From contig NZ_VDFP01000006.1 in assembly GCF_009600985.1 (NCBI RefSeq), positions 47,320 to 111,319 of the forward strand: a DNA stretch of 64,000 nt, read 5' to 3'. Of this stretch, positions 7,637 through 18,744 are shown in pieces (position 1 is the stretch's first letter; the number at the start of each line of letters is the position of its first letter). Under the pieces are notes generated by a model, which was given only the letters and a program-made list of their open reading frames with translations, made no database searches and was not told the DNA's origin. The translations under genes were made by a program, and so were the position numbers. The stretch is from Companilactobacillus halodurans (GTDB lineage Bacteria; Bacillota; Bacilli; Lactobacillales; Lactobacillaceae).

Positions 7637-9764
7637 GCTGTATCATCTCCGAAGTCATATTTTTTCTACGTGAAGCTATTTCTACGTGACGACCATGAAT
7701 CATTGGTCTTTGTTGAGGATTACCAAGATACCCACAAGTCCGTTTGACCACATCACAAGTTAAAGGATCGTGATTTCCACACTTTGGACAAACGAATCCT
7801 CGAGCAGTTGCTTTAAATTCACCCTTGAAACCACATTCAAAACACTGATCAATTGAAGTATTAGTTCCTAAATAACCAACGTGATCATAAGCCCAATCCC
7901 AAACAGCTTCTAATGCCTTAGGATTTTGACGCAAGTTTGGATATTCGCAGTAATGAATAAATCCTCCAGAAGCATACTTTGGAAAAACCTCTTCAAAAGT
8001 CAATTTTTCAAATGGATTGGGGTGTTTGCGAACATCGTAGTGAAAACTATTCGTATAATATTCTTTTTCAGTAATATTAGGGACCGAGCCAAATTTGTCC
8101 AAGTCATCTCGACAAAAAGTATCCGTCAAAGATTCAGCTGGAGTTGAATAAAGACTATAGTGATATCCACTAATTTGAGCCCATTGATGACATTTTTGAC
8201 TTAAGGCCTTAACGATACTTTCAGCAAAATCATGTGCTTCTTGATTGTTTTCCCATTTATCTCCATAGAACTCGGTACAAACTTCATAAAGACCAATGTA
8301 ACCTAAAGAAACCGTAGCTCGTTGATTTTTAAAGAGTTCATCTATTTTGTCAGTCTTTTTCAAACGTTTGCCAAAGGCTCCATACATATACAATAACGGA
8401 GCATTTTCAGGTTTAACCTGTTTAGTTCGCTTGATTCGATACTCCAAGGCTATGTGACAAAGTTGAATTTTTTCTTCAAATATTTCCCAAAATAAGGTTT
8501 TATCACCATTTGATTCTAGGGCAATCCTAGGCAAATTAACCGTTACAACGCCAAGATTCATTCGCCCTGAATTAACTTCTTTACCAGTCTCATCTTTCCA
8601 ACCTTGTAAAAACGAGCGACAGCCCATCGGAGTTTTAAAACTACCTGTAATTTCTTTGATTTTGTCGTACATCAAAAGATCAGGATACATTCTCTTGGTT
8701 GAACATTCTAAGGCCAATTCTTTAATATCATAGTTTGGATCACTGGGATTAAGGTTTAAGCCTCTTTTAATCGTAAAAGTCAATTTTGGAAAGATAGCCG
8801 TCCGATGTTCCTTACCTAATCCCTTGATTCTAATTTTCAAAATTGATTTTTGGATTTCACGTTCGATCCAATTAGTTCCTAATCCAAAATTAATGGTCGT
8901 AAAAGGCGTTTGGCCTTGAGATGAATAAAGCGTGTTGATTTCATATTCCAAGGCTTGCATTGCATCATAAATATCCTTTTTCGTCTTTTCACGCGCAAAC
9001 TCATCTTGTTTATTTTTAGGAACCCATTTCTTAGCATCACTTAAATGTTTTTGAAAATTTATTTTTGCGTAAGGTGCCAATAGTTGATCAATTCGATTAG
9101 CTGAGCAGCCTCCATATTGTAACGACGCTACATTAGCAATTATTTGCGACATCTGAGCTGTTGCCGTTTGAATCGATCTTGGAGAAGATACCCAAGCATT
9201 GCCAATTTTAAAACCATTCTTGAGCATTTCATCAAAATCAATCAAACAACAATTAGTTTCAGGAGTAACCGGAGAATAATCTAAGTCATGCCAGTGAATG
9301 TCGCCACGTAAATGAGCTTTGGCCACTAATTCTGGCAACATCTTTAATCCCAATGCTCGACTAGTTACTCCAGCCTCTAAATCACGTTGCGTATTAAAAA
9401 CATTACTGTCCTTGTTAGCATTTTCATGAATCACATCAGCATTGCGCTTGAATAATCGCCCAATATTTTCTTGAACATTAGTAGCATGTGCAAACTTGGC
9501 TTGATCGCCTTGAAAATATTCTTCATATTGATTGGCCTGCTTTTCTTTTAATGAATTGAAAATAAACTCATGAATCTTAGTCGTTAAAATCAAACTATCA
9601 TTTTCAAAATAATGGAGGAAATCCATTTCTAATTTAGATTTTTCTTCACTGCTTAGACCTAGTTTGTCCAAAATAAATCTAATCTTATAAGGATAAAATT
9701 TAGTTATCACGCCACTTCTTTTCTTAACTGATTTTTCTTTTAATTTATCCAATGGCTCTTCCAT
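7566..9764 (-). CDS. nrdD: Anaerobic (class III) ribonucleoside-triphosphate reductase
   Basis: 732 residues. It reduces ribonucleoside triphosphates to deoxy forms using a glycyl radical made by NrdG and supplies dNTPs without oxygen. Seen: an N-terminal ATP-cone region (KRSGVITKFYPYKIRFIL), an internal pair of zinc-ligand motifs CFECG and CPKCG near residues 640-660, and the glycyl radical motif RTCGYLG with Gly678. It is the first gene of the nrdD-nrdG operon. Confidence 0.97.
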   Translation of the reverse strand: MEEPLDKLKEKSVKKRSGVITKFYPYKIRFILDKLGLSSEEKSKLEMDFLHYFENDSLILTTKIHEFIFNSLKEKQANQYEEYFQGDQAKFAHATNVQENIGRLFKRNADVIHENANKDSNVFNTQRDLEAGVTSRALGLKMLPELVAKAHLRGDIHWHDLDYSPVTPETNCCLIDFDEMLKNGFKIGNAWVSSPRSIQTATAQMSQIIANVASLQYGGCSANRIDQLLAPYAKINFQKHLSDAKKWVPKNKQDEFAREKTKKDIYDAMQALEYEINTLYSSQGQTPFTTINFGLGTNWIEREIQKSILKIRIKGLGKEHRTAIFPKLTFTIKRGLNLNPSDPNYDIKELALECSTKRMYPDLLMYDKIKEITGSFKTPMGCRSFLQGWKDETGKEVNSGRMNLGVVTVNLPRIALESNGDKTLFWEIFEEKIQLCHIALEYRIKRTKQVKPENAPLLYMYGAFGKRLKKTDKIDELFKNQRATVSLGYIGLYEVCTEFYGDKWENNQEAHDFAESIVKALSQKCHQWAQISGYHYSLYSTPAESLTDTFCRDDLDKFGSVPNITEKEYYTNSFHYDVRKHPNPFEKLTFEEVFPKYASGGFIHYCEYPNLRQNPKALEAVWDWAYDHVGYLGTNTSIDQCFECGFKGEFKATARGFVCPKCGNHDPLTCDVVKRTCGYLGNPQQRPMIHGRHVEIASRRKNMTSEMIQHAAKYERAKQSDSQRMVKQGPQS

Positions 9765-9857
9765 GCTTACTCCCCCAAATTCAACTTGCTAAAACATTTA
9801 CTGAAGTTATTCTACAAAAAAAATCATAAAAAAACAAGACTGCCAAATACAATATGG

Positions 9858-9890
9858 TGTGGTATATAACACACGCATACTATATATAGT
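9858..9890 (-). promoter_or_regulatory. Candidate NrdR boxes upstream of nrdD
   Basis: ACTATATATAGT at 9879-9890 is a perfect palindrome that matches the core of the NrdR-box consensus. A second, weaker palindromic element (GTGGTATATAACAC) starts at 9858. NrdR represses ribonucleotide reductase operons in many Firmicutes. The spacing (about 20 bp centre to centre) is shorter than the commonest three-turn spacing, so this is tentative. The rest of 9765-10035 is AT-rich leader with nothing else recognised. Confidence 0.4.
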
Positions 9891-10035
9891 AGTCTAGAAT
9901 CATTTTTTATAAATTTATAATTATATAACTGTGTTCTTACGTCGTTGCATCAATCGCTAAAACAGTAGTAGCAACCCTTTTAGGATCAATTCCCAAAAAT
10001 AACTATTTTATATCTTGTAACGTTGTAATGGCTTT

Positions 10036-11346
10036 TTACTCTTTTCCACGAGCAAAATAAAAAGTTGTAGCTGCATAAACAAAGACGATAGCAGTAATGA
10101 AGATATGTACGCCATAAAGGATGCCGATATCTGGTCCATCAGTAATATGATTGTTGAAGAAACCTAAAGCATTGATTTTAGTAAAGAAACTGACAAAATA
10201 AATCGTTGTCATATAAACTAATTGTTGCGATACATTACCAACACATGATAACTGATACTTGATTAAAAAAGCTCGTTCAGAATCGATATCTGCTTTGTGA
10301 TACAAATTATCATTTAAAATCCGATTGTCATCTCCAACAAAGACAGAACAAAAGAACAGGCCGATAAAGTACGTATAATCAAATAGCGCCAAAATTAATC
10401 CCAGCAATAACAGAGGATAACGCAATGATTGAAATTTTTTAAGAAAGATAGGTCCTAACTGAAAACCTACTAAATAAATCGTATAAATTAAGATCAAACT
10501 ATTGAATCCAAAGCGAATCGTACTATCAAAAATTGCATACAACATCACGTAATTCATCACGACGCCACGATTAATGGCAACTAAACTCACTGGAAATATT
10601 TTTCTGTGAATATCTATTTGATAATAGGCTAAAAATAAGAATAAGACGATGGCTGCTAAACTAATTAATAAATCAATCGAATTAGAAACAGCTTTTAAGC
10701 GAGTATAACGAATAATAAAAATCAACATAACTAAACTGGCTAAAAGTATCAATTTGAAAAGTGAATTAACCTTGAATTTAGGTTTTCGTTCAATCCCTTG
10801 ATAAAAAGTCAATCGATGAGTTACTTGTAAGCCTCCAACCATGGAAGCAAAGAACAAGAAGGCTAATAAGATAAATGACAGATTCAAAAATTTCGTCTTT
10901 GAGGCAATCAATTGTACGATCAACAACAAAATAACTGTTAAAACAACTGACAAGGTGTGCATTCGATTGAACTTAAATTCTTTATCCATCTGACCTCTTG
11001 ACCTTACTGTCAAATAATATGGCCAAATCCAACTCGAAGCTAGACCTAAGAATATTCCTCCAAGAATACCAAAAACAGGATGACTGGCTCCTAAAATAAA
11101 AAGAGAACCAATGACTCCCAATAAACTAGACATTGCCAACATGGTTGAAGCAGGCAACGTTATGAATGTCGTTACAAGCATCCCTAAAGCTCTAAATGTA
11201 TAAAGCATTAGGAAAGGCAAAGCATAGGCAAATACACTCTTATTTTGATTATATAAGGTCAAACAGAAAAAATATGGTATTGCAACTCCAGCGTTGGCCA
11301 AAAGGTCCAAAACGCCTTCGTTAAATATACTCGTTATTCGCTTCAT
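10036..11346 (-). CDS. MFS-like polytopic membrane protein, unknown substrate
   Basis: 436 residues with about 12 hydrophobic helices. The internal loop near residue 125 (TVRSRGQMDKEFKFNR) and the split into two hydrophobic halves suggest a major-facilitator fold, but no substrate signature is recognised. The start is set at ATG 11346, because AGGTG lies eight bases upstream; the longer frame begins with a GTG that is part of that same ribosome-binding site. It stands alone between nrdD and the lysine operon. Confidence 0.7.
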   Translation of the reverse strand: MKRITSIFNEGVLDLLANAGVAIPYFFCLTLYNQNKSVFAYALPFLMLYTFRALGMLVTTFITLPASTMLAMSSLLGVIGSLFILGASHPVFGILGGIFLGLASSWIWPYYLTVRSRGQMDKEFKFNRMHTLSVVLTVILLLIVQLIASKTKFLNLSFILLAFLFFASMVGGLQVTHRLTFYQGIERKPKFKVNSLFKLILLASLVMLIFIIRYTRLKAVSNSIDLLISLAAIVLFLFLAYYQIDIHRKIFPVSLVAINRGVVMNYVMLYAIFDSTIRFGFNSLILIYTIYLVGFQLGPIFLKKFQSLRYPLLLLGLILALFDYTYFIGLFFCSVFVGDDNRILNDNLYHKADIDSERAFLIKYQLSCVGNVSQQLVYMTTIYFVSFFTKINALGFFNNHITDGPDIGILYGVHIFITAIVFVYAATTFYFARGKE

Positions 11347-11460
11347 TATTTTTTTCACCTAGAATTAATGTCTTTAAATATTTTAACAGATATAAGGAAA
11401 AAATGATTCCAGAGACATCAGTTTTTTCATTAATTCCTCTACTTGGTAACAAATAATATC

Positions 11461-11500
11461 AAAAAAAGCTTCACTAATTCAAAAAAGAATTAATGAAACT
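11461..11500 (-). terminator. Terminator of the lysine/DAP operon (after asd)
   Basis: On the minus strand GAAGTTTCATTAATTC / GAATTAGTGAAGC forms a stem with an A/T-rich loop, followed by seven T residues. It lies directly after the asd stop. Confidence 0.8.
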
Positions 11501-11505
11501 TCATA

Positions 11506-12567
11506 TTATTTAACGTGAACTAAATTATCAGCAACTAAACGTTCAGCAATTTGAACCGTGTTCCAAGCTGCACCCTTAAGCAAGTTGTCAGAAACAACCC
11601 ACATATTAAAAGCACCGTCATTTTCCAAATCTGGACGAATCCGTCCTACAAAAGTATCACGACTATTAACTGCATTGATTGGTTGTGGATAAACCTGATG
11701 CTTAGGATCATCTTGTAAGACTGCTCCTGGAGCTTCTTTAATCAACTGTTGAATTTTTTCAGTCGTAGCTGATTTATCTTCAACTTCAATATAAATAGAT
11801 TCACCGTGACTGATAGGAACTGGAACTCTGACACAAGTAGCTGTAACTTTGATTTTTGGTGAATTCATATCGCCCAACATAATCTTCTTAGTTTCATGAA
11901 TCATTTTCCATTCTTCATGAGAATAAAGATTATCTTCCAAGACGTCGATTTGTGGCAATAGGTTGAAAGCTAAAGGATAATGTTCCTTATCGCCCTTAGT
12001 TGGAAAAATGTCTGCTTTCATGTCTTTACCATCAAGGTAATCTTGGGCCTGAGTATACAATTCATTCAAAGCACTTTGCCCTGCGCCACTGGCAGCTTGA
12101 TAAGTTGAAACAATGATTTGCTTCAAGCCAAAGGCTTTTCTGATTGGTTCTAGAGCCACCATCATCTGAATCGTGGAACAATTAGGATTGGCAATTATTC
12201 CATGATGATTATATAAAGCAGCTTCATTAACTTCAGGTACAACTAATGGTACATCTTTTTCCATTCGAAAAGCACTCGTATTATCAACACAAACGGCTCC
12301 GCGTTTTACAGCTTCGGGTAAAAACTTTTTAGAAACAGCTCCACCTGCTGAAGCTAAGACCAAATCGACTCCATCAAAGGACTCTGGTTTAGCTTCTTCA
12401 ACGGTGACTTCTTGTCCCTTAAATTGTAATTTTTTACCAGCTGAACGATACGAAGCTAGTAACTTAACTTGTTTAACTGGAATAGTCGACTGTTCCAATT
12501 GTTGAATCAAACGTGTCCCAACAGCTCCTGTGGCACCTAAAATTGCTACTGTATATTCATCACTCAT
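11506..12567 (-). CDS. asd: Aspartate-semialdehyde dehydrogenase
   Basis: 353 residues. It converts aspartyl phosphate to aspartate semialdehyde with NADPH, the branch point toward lysine/DAP, threonine and methionine. Seen: the nucleotide-binding [12 protein letters not shown] at residues 11-22, the catalytic cysteine C130 in NPNCST, and the downstream histidine region around PVPISHGE. Last gene of the seven-gene minus-strand operon, 25 bp after the aminotransferase gene and followed by a terminator. Confidence 0.97.
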   Translation of the reverse strand: MSDEYTVAILGATGAVGTRLIQQLEQSTIPVKQVKLLASYRSAGKKLQFKGQEVTVEEAKPESFDGVDLVLASAGGAVSKKFLPEAVKRGAVCVDNTSAFRMEKDVPLVVPEVNEAALYNHHGIIANPNCSTIQMMVALEPIRKAFGLKQIIVSTYQAASGAGQSALNELYTQAQDYLDGKDMKADIFPTKGDKEHYPLAFNLLPQIDVLEDNLYSHEEWKMIHETKKIMLGDMNSPKIKVTATCVRVPVPISHGESIYIEVEDKSATTEKIQQLIKEAPGAVLQDDPKHQVYPQPINAVNSRDTFVGRIRPDLENDGAFNMWVVSDNLLKGAAWNTVQIAERLVADNLVHVK

Positions 12568-12592
12568 AAATAACTCATCCCTTAATTCAAAT

Positions 12593-13777
12593 TTATAAAC
12601 TCTCTGTAAACTTTCTTAAACGTTTCATAGCTTCTTTAATATCTTCCATGGATGAAGCATAGGAAATTCTGAAATGACCTTCGCCACCCTCACCAAAGGC
12701 AACTCCTGGAGTAACTCCAACGAGACCCTCTGTTGCCAATTTATCGGCAAATTCAATTGAAGTTAAATGGAATTTTTCTGGAATCTTTGAAAAGGTATAA
12801 AAAGCACCCTCAGGGGTTTTTGTTTCATACCCCAAATTGTTTAATTGCTCAACTAAGTAATCACGACGTTCTTGGTAAACTTTCTTCATTGCAACTGGAT
12901 CGTCGATTCCATTTTCCAAAGCTTCTTGTGCAGCGAACTGAGCCGGGTTAGAAGGTGCTGTAACCGTAAAGGCATGCATCTTTCCAGCTTGGGTAATGAA
13001 ATCTTTAGGACCGGCTACGTAACCGATACGATACCCTGTCATTGCATGTGATTTTGATAGACCATTAATCAAAAGTGTTTTTCCAGGTAATAATTTGGCT
13101 AAAGAAATATGTTTATGACCATAAGTCAATTCGGCATAGATTTCATCAGAAATAACGAACATATTCTTATCCTTAACGACATCAACTAGTTCTTGCAATT
13201 GAGCTTGCGAATAAACAAATCCTGTTGGATTACCAGGGAAATTAAGCATTAGGGCTTTGACCTTATCAGGTCCTTCTTCTTCAATAACTTCTTCTAATTT
13301 TTTACCTGTTAAACGAAAACCATCAGCTGTGGTATTAACTTGGACGGGAATTCCACCAAGAATCTTTACGATAGGAATGTAAAGAGCAAATGTTGGTGTA
13401 GGAATAATTACCTTATCGCCAGGATTAATAATGGCAGCAAGTGAATCAAAGATTGCTTCAGTAGCACCAATTGTCACTATAATTTCAGTTGCCGGATCAT
13501 ATTGTAAGTCGAATTGCTTATCCAAATACCCAGAAATAGCTTTACGTAAACTTAGAAAGCCCGTTTGGTCAGAATAATGCGATTTATTCTCTTTAATACT
13601 TTCAATGGCGGCATTTTTTACATGTTCTGGAACATTGAAATCTGGTTCGCCTAAAGTCAATTTAATCAAACCAGGGATTTTTGCAAATTTTTCAGCAAAG
13701 ATTCTAATTTGTGATCTTCCCATTGGGGCAAGGGTCTCATTTACTACATTTTTTACTGATGAATCTAATTCTGGCAT
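12593..13777 (-). CDS. Class I/II aminotransferase, likely N-acetyl-LL-DAP aminotransferase
   Basis: 394-residue PLP enzyme of fold type I. Seen: [13 protein letters not shown] near residue 38, the PLP-lysine motif [16 protein letters not shown] near residue 240, and the C-terminal arginine in HFRISYA. In acetylase-type DAP synthesis a PatA-like aminotransferase makes N-acetyl-LL-diaminopimelate from the N-acetylated keto acid and glutamate. Its place between dapB and asd, with all other pathway steps around it, supports that role over a general aromatic or aspartate aminotransferase. The substrate is inferred from context only. Confidence 0.88.
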   Translation of the reverse strand: MPELDSSVKNVVNETLAPMGRSQIRIFAEKFAKIPGLIKLTLGEPDFNVPEHVKNAAIESIKENKSHYSDQTGFLSLRKAISGYLDKQFDLQYDPATEIIVTIGATEAIFDSLAAIINPGDKVIIPTPTFALYIPIVKILGGIPVQVNTTADGFRLTGKKLEEVIEEEGPDKVKALMLNFPGNPTGFVYSQAQLQELVDVVKDKNMFVISDEIYAELTYGHKHISLAKLLPGKTLLINGLSKSHAMTGYRIGYVAGPKDFITQAGKMHAFTVTAPSNPAQFAAQEALENGIDDPVAMKKVYQERRDYLVEQLNNLGYETKTPEGAFYTFSKIPEKFHLTSIEFADKLATEGLVGVTPGVAFGEGGEGHFRISYASSMEDIKEAMKRLRKFTESL

Positions 13778-13867
13778 TGTGCAACACTCCTTAAAATTAA
13801 TAATAATCTAATTCTATAACAAACTCCGTCAAATTATTAGAGCTTTTGTAATTTTTTTAAATAATTT

Positions 13868-14641
13868 CTAAATGATTTGTTCTAAACCAATTACTAGTTG
13901 GTTTCGTTTCATAACTTCATGGATTGCTAATTTAACGCCAGTCATAAATGATTCACGGTCGCTTGTACTTTGAGAAATCGTCAATGTTTCACCGACGCCG
14001 CCAAAGATGACCTCTTCATCGGCTACAAAACCTGGCAAGCGAAGTGCATGAATCTTAGTTCCATGATAATCTCCACCTCTTGTATGAAGTGGATCTTCAC
14101 TACTATGTTGTTCTTGATCTTTACCTCGAGCTTGATAAATCAAGCGAGCCGTATTCATGGCCGTACCAGAAGGTGCATCGATTTTATCTTCATGATGCTT
14201 TTCAACAATTTCTGATTCCGAGAAATATTTTGCAGCTACCTGCGCAAATTTCATCATTAAAACAGCTGAAAGTCCAAAGTTTGAAGCAATAATTCCACCT
14301 AATTCTTTTGAATCAGCCAATTTTTTTAATTCAGAAGTTTGATCTTCACTCATTCCACTAGTTCCAATCACAGGTCGAATCCCCTGTTCGATTGCAAATT
14401 TAGTATTTTCAAAAACAGCACTTGGAACTGAAAAGTCAATCCAAATATCAGCTTCAATATTAATATCAGCTAATTTATTAAACACTTTGACATCATCCGA
14501 TAATCCATAGGTTTTCGGATCAAGATCAGTAATAATTGAATTATATCCAGCAACTAGTTGCATATCAGACGCTGAATTGACCATATTGACAGCCTTTTGA
14601 CCCATTGAACCATTGAAACCAGAAATAATAACTTTTATCAT
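13868..14641 (-). CDS. dapB: 4-hydroxy-tetrahydrodipicolinate reductase
   Basis: 257 residues. It reduces the DapA product to tetrahydrodipicolinate with NAD(P)H. Seen: the Rossmann start VIISGFNGSMGQKAV, IGTSG near residue 93, and the catalytic/substrate stretch EKHHEDKIDAPSGTA near residue 145. It lies 10 bp after dapA in the operon, and a 90-bp gap separates it from the aminotransferase gene. Confidence 0.96.
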   Translation of the reverse strand: MIKVIISGFNGSMGQKAVNMVNSASDMQLVAGYNSIITDLDPKTYGLSDDVKVFNKLADINIEADIWIDFSVPSAVFENTKFAIEQGIRPVIGTSGMSEDQTSELKKLADSKELGGIIASNFGLSAVLMMKFAQVAAKYFSESEIVEKHHEDKIDAPSGTAMNTARLIYQARGKDQEQHSSEDPLHTRGGDYHGTKIHALRLPGFVADEEVIFGGVGETLTISQSTSDRESFMTGVKLAIHEVMKRNQLVIGLEQII

Positions 14642-14651
14642 ACGAAAGCTC

Positions 14652-15521
14652 CTATAAATCTAATTTTTTGAATAAAATATTTTTTTCTTCATCATTCAAA
14701 GAAACAATTGGCAAACGACAGCCACCAACTTCATAACCCAACTGGTTCAAAGCTGCCTTAACAGGCGATGGTGATGGATACATAAATAAAGCACTCATTT
14801 TAGGAGTTAATTGACGTTGAATCTTGCCAGCAATTTGATAATTTCCTTCATCAAGATCCTTATACATCTCTGTCATTTCGTTTCCATAAATATGAGAAGC
14901 TACAGAAACAACGCCATTAGCACCAATCACCTTAGCAAACAAAGCTTGAGCATCTTCACCACTGTAAACTGCAAAATCTTTATCGGTATGTTCAACAATG
15001 TATTCCAAATCTTCCAGGGTATTGCACTGCTTAACTCCAGAAATATTGCTATTTTGAGCTAATTTAACGACGGTTTCTTTTTCCATCAAGACGCCTGTTC
15101 GACCAGGAATGTTATAAATCATAATTGGTAAAGGTGAATTCTTGGCAACTGTTTCAAAATGGGCAATCATCCCTCGTTGATTAGGCTTGTTGTAATAAGG
15201 AACTACTACTAAAGCCATATCAATACCATCAATTTTTGACAATTTATTAATAAAATCAATCGTCTGTTCTGTATTATTACTGCCGGCACCCGCAACTATT
15301 GGAACTCGGTGATCTACAATCTTAACGAACTCTTGATATAAGTCTAATTTTTCTTTTTCAGTTAAAGTAGGAGTTTCACCAGTCGTTCCACCAATGACGA
15401 ATCCTTGGCTTCCTGTAGCCAATAAATGCTCTGTCAATTTCTTTAGAGCTTTATAATCTACTTCTCCATTTTGTGCAAATGGCGTAATAATAGCCGTCAT
15501 CAAATCAACATCGTTAAACAT
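14652..15521 (-). CDS. dapA: 4-hydroxy-tetrahydrodipicolinate synthase
   Basis: 289 residues, a TIM-barrel aldolase condensing pyruvate with aspartate semialdehyde, the first committed step to DAP. Seen: [12 protein letters not shown] near residue 42, YNIPGRTGV near residue 136 with the catalytic tyrosine, and the Schiff-base lysine in SGVKQCN near residue 160. Its ATG begins at the base after the deacetylase frame starts, so the genes abut and are probably coupled. Confidence 0.96.
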   Translation of the reverse strand: MFNDVDLMTAIITPFAQNGEVDYKALKKLTEHLLATGSQGFVIGGTTGETPTLTEKEKLDLYQEFVKIVDHRVPIVAGAGSNNTEQTIDFINKLSKIDGIDMALVVVPYYNKPNQRGMIAHFETVAKNSPLPIMIYNIPGRTGVLMEKETVVKLAQNSNISGVKQCNTLEDLEYIVEHTDKDFAVYSGEDAQALFAKVIGANGVVSVASHIYGNEMTEMYKDLDEGNYQIAGKIQRQLTPKMSALFMYPSPSPVKAALNQLGYEVGGCRLPIVSLNDEEKNILFKKLDL

Positions 15522-16679
15522 TTATTTCTCCTCCAAATTCATTCGATAATTTAAAAAGCCAACCATTGCTTTGACTCCTTGTTCAATCGCCTCTTCGTGA
15601 GGCAAAAAGTCAGCTGAATGTAAAGCACCAGGGCTTTCCACCCCTAGCCAAAACATTGTTCCGGGAATTTTATTCAACAAATATCCAAAATCTTCACCTG
15701 TCATAGCTGGAGCTGTCTCTTCAAAATCAACAGCTTTATTTTGTTGCATATATTCGATAAAACGTTTAGTCAAAACTGGATCGTTTTCAACTGGGTAATA
15801 ACCGCCCTGATTGAAATTGATTTTGATTGAACAATTAAATGACTTCTCCAAGCCTTCAGCAATTTCGGAAATCCTTAAACGCAAGTATTCAATCATACTT
15901 TGCGTCAAACCTCGAATCGTTCCTTCTAAATGAACTTTACCAGCGATAACATTTCTAATTACACCGGCTTCAATTTTTCCAAAAGTAATTACTCCACAAC
16001 GAGTTGGATCAATATTTCGTGAAATAATAGTTTGAACTTGCTCAATGAAATTAGCAGCAATAACAATCGAATCATTAGCTAGCTGTGGATATGCAGCGTG
16101 ACCGCTTTTTCCTTTAATATCAACATTTACTTCCGTTGTCCCGGCAAACAAAGTACCGTTACGACAACCTATAACGCCAGTTTTTAATTGGGCATTATCG
16201 TGCAATCCATAAAATTCATCGACCTGGAAACGTTTAGAAAAAGCTCCCAAATCATAAGCTTTTCTACCGCCGCTTTGACTTTCTTCGGCTGGTTGAAAGA
16301 AGAATATCAAATTATCCTTTGGTTGATGCTCAGCATAATAACTTAGAATGCCTAAAGCCACGGTCATATGAATATCGTGTCCACAGGCATGCATCACACC
16401 CTTTGTTTGAGATGCATATTTTAAGCCGTTTGTTTCGTTAACAGGCAACGCATCCATATCACAGCGATAACCGATATTTCTCTTAGGATTGCTCCCTTTT
16501 ATCAACACCAACAGAGCAGTTGGAAGTTCTGGTAGCTCTTTAATTTCCATATTGACTTGAGAAAATTTACTTATCACTTGTTTGAGGTAGTCATGCGTTT
16601 TGAATTCTTCTAATGAAAGTTCTGGAATCGTATGTAAATGACGTCTAATATCAATTAATTCAGTTTCACTTAAGACCAT
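15522..16679 (-). CDS. N-acetyldiaminopimelate deacetylase (M20 family)
   Basis: 385 residues, an M20D-type metallohydrolase that removes the acetyl group from N-acetyl-LL-DAP. Seen: IRRHLHTIPELSLEE at the N-terminus, the metal ligands in CDMDALPVNE and HACGHDIHM near residues 70-102, PAEESQSGG near residue 130, and MTGEDFG near the C-terminus. Position between dapH and dapA identifies the substrate better than the sequence alone, since related M20 enzymes cleave hippurate or IAA conjugates. Confidence 0.93.
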   Translation of the reverse strand: MVLSETELIDIRRHLHTIPELSLEEFKTHDYLKQVISKFSQVNMEIKELPELPTALLVLIKGSNPKRNIGYRCDMDALPVNETNGLKYASQTKGVMHACGHDIHMTVALGILSYYAEHQPKDNLIFFFQPAEESQSGGRKAYDLGAFSKRFQVDEFYGLHDNAQLKTGVIGCRNGTLFAGTTEVNVDIKGKSGHAAYPQLANDSIVIAANFIEQVQTIISRNIDPTRCGVITFGKIEAGVIRNVIAGKVHLEGTIRGLTQSMIEYLRLRISEIAEGLEKSFNCSIKINFNQGGYYPVENDPVLTKRFIEYMQQNKAVDFEETAPAMTGEDFGYLLNKIPGTMFWLGVESPGALHSADFLPHEEAIEQGVKAMVGFLNYRMNLEEK

Positions 16680-16681
16680 GA

Positions 16682-17386
16682 TTATAACTTCCTTAAAGTA
16701 CTCTCTATTTTTGTCTTATCAGTTGTTTTTTGATCTTTTTCTTTAAGAATCTTAGCAGGAACACCAGCAACGACGGTTCCACTGGCAACATCTTTGGTAA
16801 CGACGGAACCAGCACCGATAACAGCATCATCGCCAACTTGAATTCCCTCTAGAACAACTGCATTGGCACCAACTACAACATTGTTGCCGATTCTAACTGG
16901 TTGAGCTGAAGCTGGTTCAACGACACCGGCTAAAACGGCATTAGCACCAATATGTGAATTTGTTCCAACGATTGCACGACCACCGAGAACAGCTCCCATA
17001 TCAATCATTGAGTCATTTCCAATTTCAGCACCGATATTGATAACAGCACCCATCATGATAACTGCTCCATCACCAATTTCAACTTGATCTCTAATGATTG
17101 CACCTGGTTCAATTCGTGCATTGATGTTCTTGATATCAAGCATCGGTACGGCTGAATTTTGGGCTATTGTTTCAACATAATAATCGGTTAATTTATTTTG
17201 CTCTAAAATAGGATAGATTTTTTTAAAATCACCAATAATAATTGCTAAATCATTGCTTTTAAAAACATTTACTTCTGAAGGAAAACTTATTTTAGTAACA
17301 TCCCCTTGTAAATAAACTTTGACTGGGGTCGTTTTTTTTGAATTTCCAATAAAATTAATAATTTCTTCTGCACTCATTTTTGACAT
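16682..17386 (-). CDS. dapH: Tetrahydrodipicolinate N-acetyltransferase
   Basis: 234 residues. A short N-terminal domain is followed by a left-handed beta-helix of hexapeptide repeats (for example [30 protein letters not shown]) over residues 85-210. It acetylates tetrahydrodipicolinate using acetyl-CoA, which defines the acetylase branch of DAP synthesis. It lies 15 bp after lysA and 2 bp before the deacetylase gene. Confidence 0.95.
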   Translation of the reverse strand: MSKMSAEEIINFIGNSKKTTPVKVYLQGDVTKISFPSEVNVFKSNDLAIIIGDFKKIYPILEQNKLTDYYVETIAQNSAVPMLDIKNINARIEPGAIIRDQVEIGDGAVIMMGAVINIGAEIGNDSMIDMGAVLGGRAIVGTNSHIGANAVLAGVVEPASAQPVRIGNNVVVGANAVVLEGIQVGDDAVIGAGSVVTKDVASGTVVAGVPAKILKEKDQKTTDKTKIESTLRKL

Positions 17387-17401
17387 CTAATTTTCCTCCA
17401 A

Positions 17402-18685
17402 TTAATAATCACAATCTAAACTAATTAAATCTTGATAAGTTTCGCGCTTAACCACTAACTTGGACTGACCATTTTCAACAAAGACAACTGCGGGTCTAGG
17501 ATTGCGATTATAATTCATCGCCATTGAATATCCGTAAGCCCCAGTATCTAAAATTGCTAAGATATCGCCAGGTTTTGTCTTTGGCAAAGCTTGCTTATCA
17601 ATTAAGATATCACCAGACTCACAATATTTGCCAGCGATATGAGCAGTTTCTACATCTTTTTCATCCATCTTATTGGCAACGACTGCTTCATATTTAGCTT
17701 GATATAAGGCTGGACGAATATTATCTCCCATGCCGCCGTCGACTGAGACATATGGTAGATGCTGAGGAATATCTTTTCTAGAGCCTATCGTATAAAGCGT
17801 GTAGCCACTAGCACCAACAATCGAGCGTCCAGGTTCAATCCAAATCTCTGGAACATTTTCATCAGATTTTTTTAATTCAGCAGCAATTTTAGAAATAAAC
17901 TCTGAAGCTGAAATTGGGTCGTCATCTTGGTTGTAGCTGATTCCAAAACCACCGCCTAAGTTAATAACTTGAGGCCAATAATTAAATTCTTCCTTTAATT
18001 GTTTAGCGATTTCCATCATCTTCTTGGCCAACATAATGAAGCCTTCAGTACCAAAAATCTGTGAACCAATATGAGCATGGATTCCTAATAAATTCATCTG
18101 CTTATTATTTAAAACCGCCTTAGCAGCTTGACTAGCTTGACCAGATTCAACATCAAAGCCGAATTTACTATCGGTCTGACCAGTTTGATCGTATTTATGC
18201 GTGTGAGCTGAAATACCAGGGGTCAAACGCAGCATCACATTTACGGACGCATTATTACTTTGTAAAACATCTGACAATAATTCTATTTCGTGAAAGTTAT
18301 CTAGAATAATTACACCGATATGATTTTTCACAGCCATTTCCAACTCGGCATAGGACTTATTGTTACCATGAAAACTTATCTTATCGCTTGGAAAGCCTGC
18401 TTCAAGAGCGGTGAATAACTCGCCTCCAGAAACTACATCGATATGAGCATTTTCCTGTTTCATAACTTGGTAAATGGCTTTAACTGCGAAAGCCTTGCTA
18501 GCATAGCTGATTTGATAATTTAAATCATTTTCTTCAAAAGCAGCTTTAAATTTTCTTATTTGGCTACGAATCATTTCAATATCAAATACATAAAGCGGCG
18601 TACCATATTTTTTGGCTAAGTCAACGCTATCCACGCCGCCAATAATCAAATGTCCATTTTTGCTGGTCAATTCATTTCTTATCAT
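17402..18685 (-). CDS. lysA: Diaminopimelate decarboxylase
   Basis: 427 residues, PLP fold type III. It converts meso-DAP to L-lysine, the last step. Seen: SYASKAFAVKAI with the PLP lysine near residue 64, HIGSQIFGTEGF near residue 205, NLGGGFGIS near residue 245, and CESGDILI near residue 358 with the catalytic cysteine. First gene of the operon, directly behind the lysine riboswitch. Confidence 0.97.
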   Translation of the reverse strand: MIRNELTSKNGHLIIGGVDSVDLAKKYGTPLYVFDIEMIRSQIRKFKAAFEENDLNYQISYASKAFAVKAIYQVMKQENAHIDVVSGGELFTALEAGFPSDKISFHGNNKSYAELEMAVKNHIGVIILDNFHEIELLSDVLQSNNASVNVMLRLTPGISAHTHKYDQTGQTDSKFGFDVESGQASQAAKAVLNNKQMNLLGIHAHIGSQIFGTEGFIMLAKKMMEIAKQLKEEFNYWPQVINLGGGFGISYNQDDDPISASEFISKIAAELKKSDENVPEIWIEPGRSIVGASGYTLYTIGSRKDIPQHLPYVSVDGGMGDNIRPALYQAKYEAVVANKMDEKDVETAHIAGKYCESGDILIDKQALPKTKPGDILAILDTGAYGYSMAMNYNRNPRPAVVFVENGQSKLVVKRETYQDLISLDCDY

Positions 18686-18708
18686 CTCAACTACTCCTTT
18701 TTACCAAA

Positions 18709-18744
18709 TAAAAAAGGATCTCTTTGCATATAACAAAGAGATCC
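18709..18744 (-). terminator. Regulated terminator of the lysine riboswitch
   Basis: GGATCTCTTTG / CAAAGAGATCC perfect 11-bp stem with a seven-base loop, followed on the minus strand by TTTTTTATTT. It lies between the aptamer and the lysA ribosome-binding site, as expected for the expression platform of a transcriptional L-box. Confidence 0.92.
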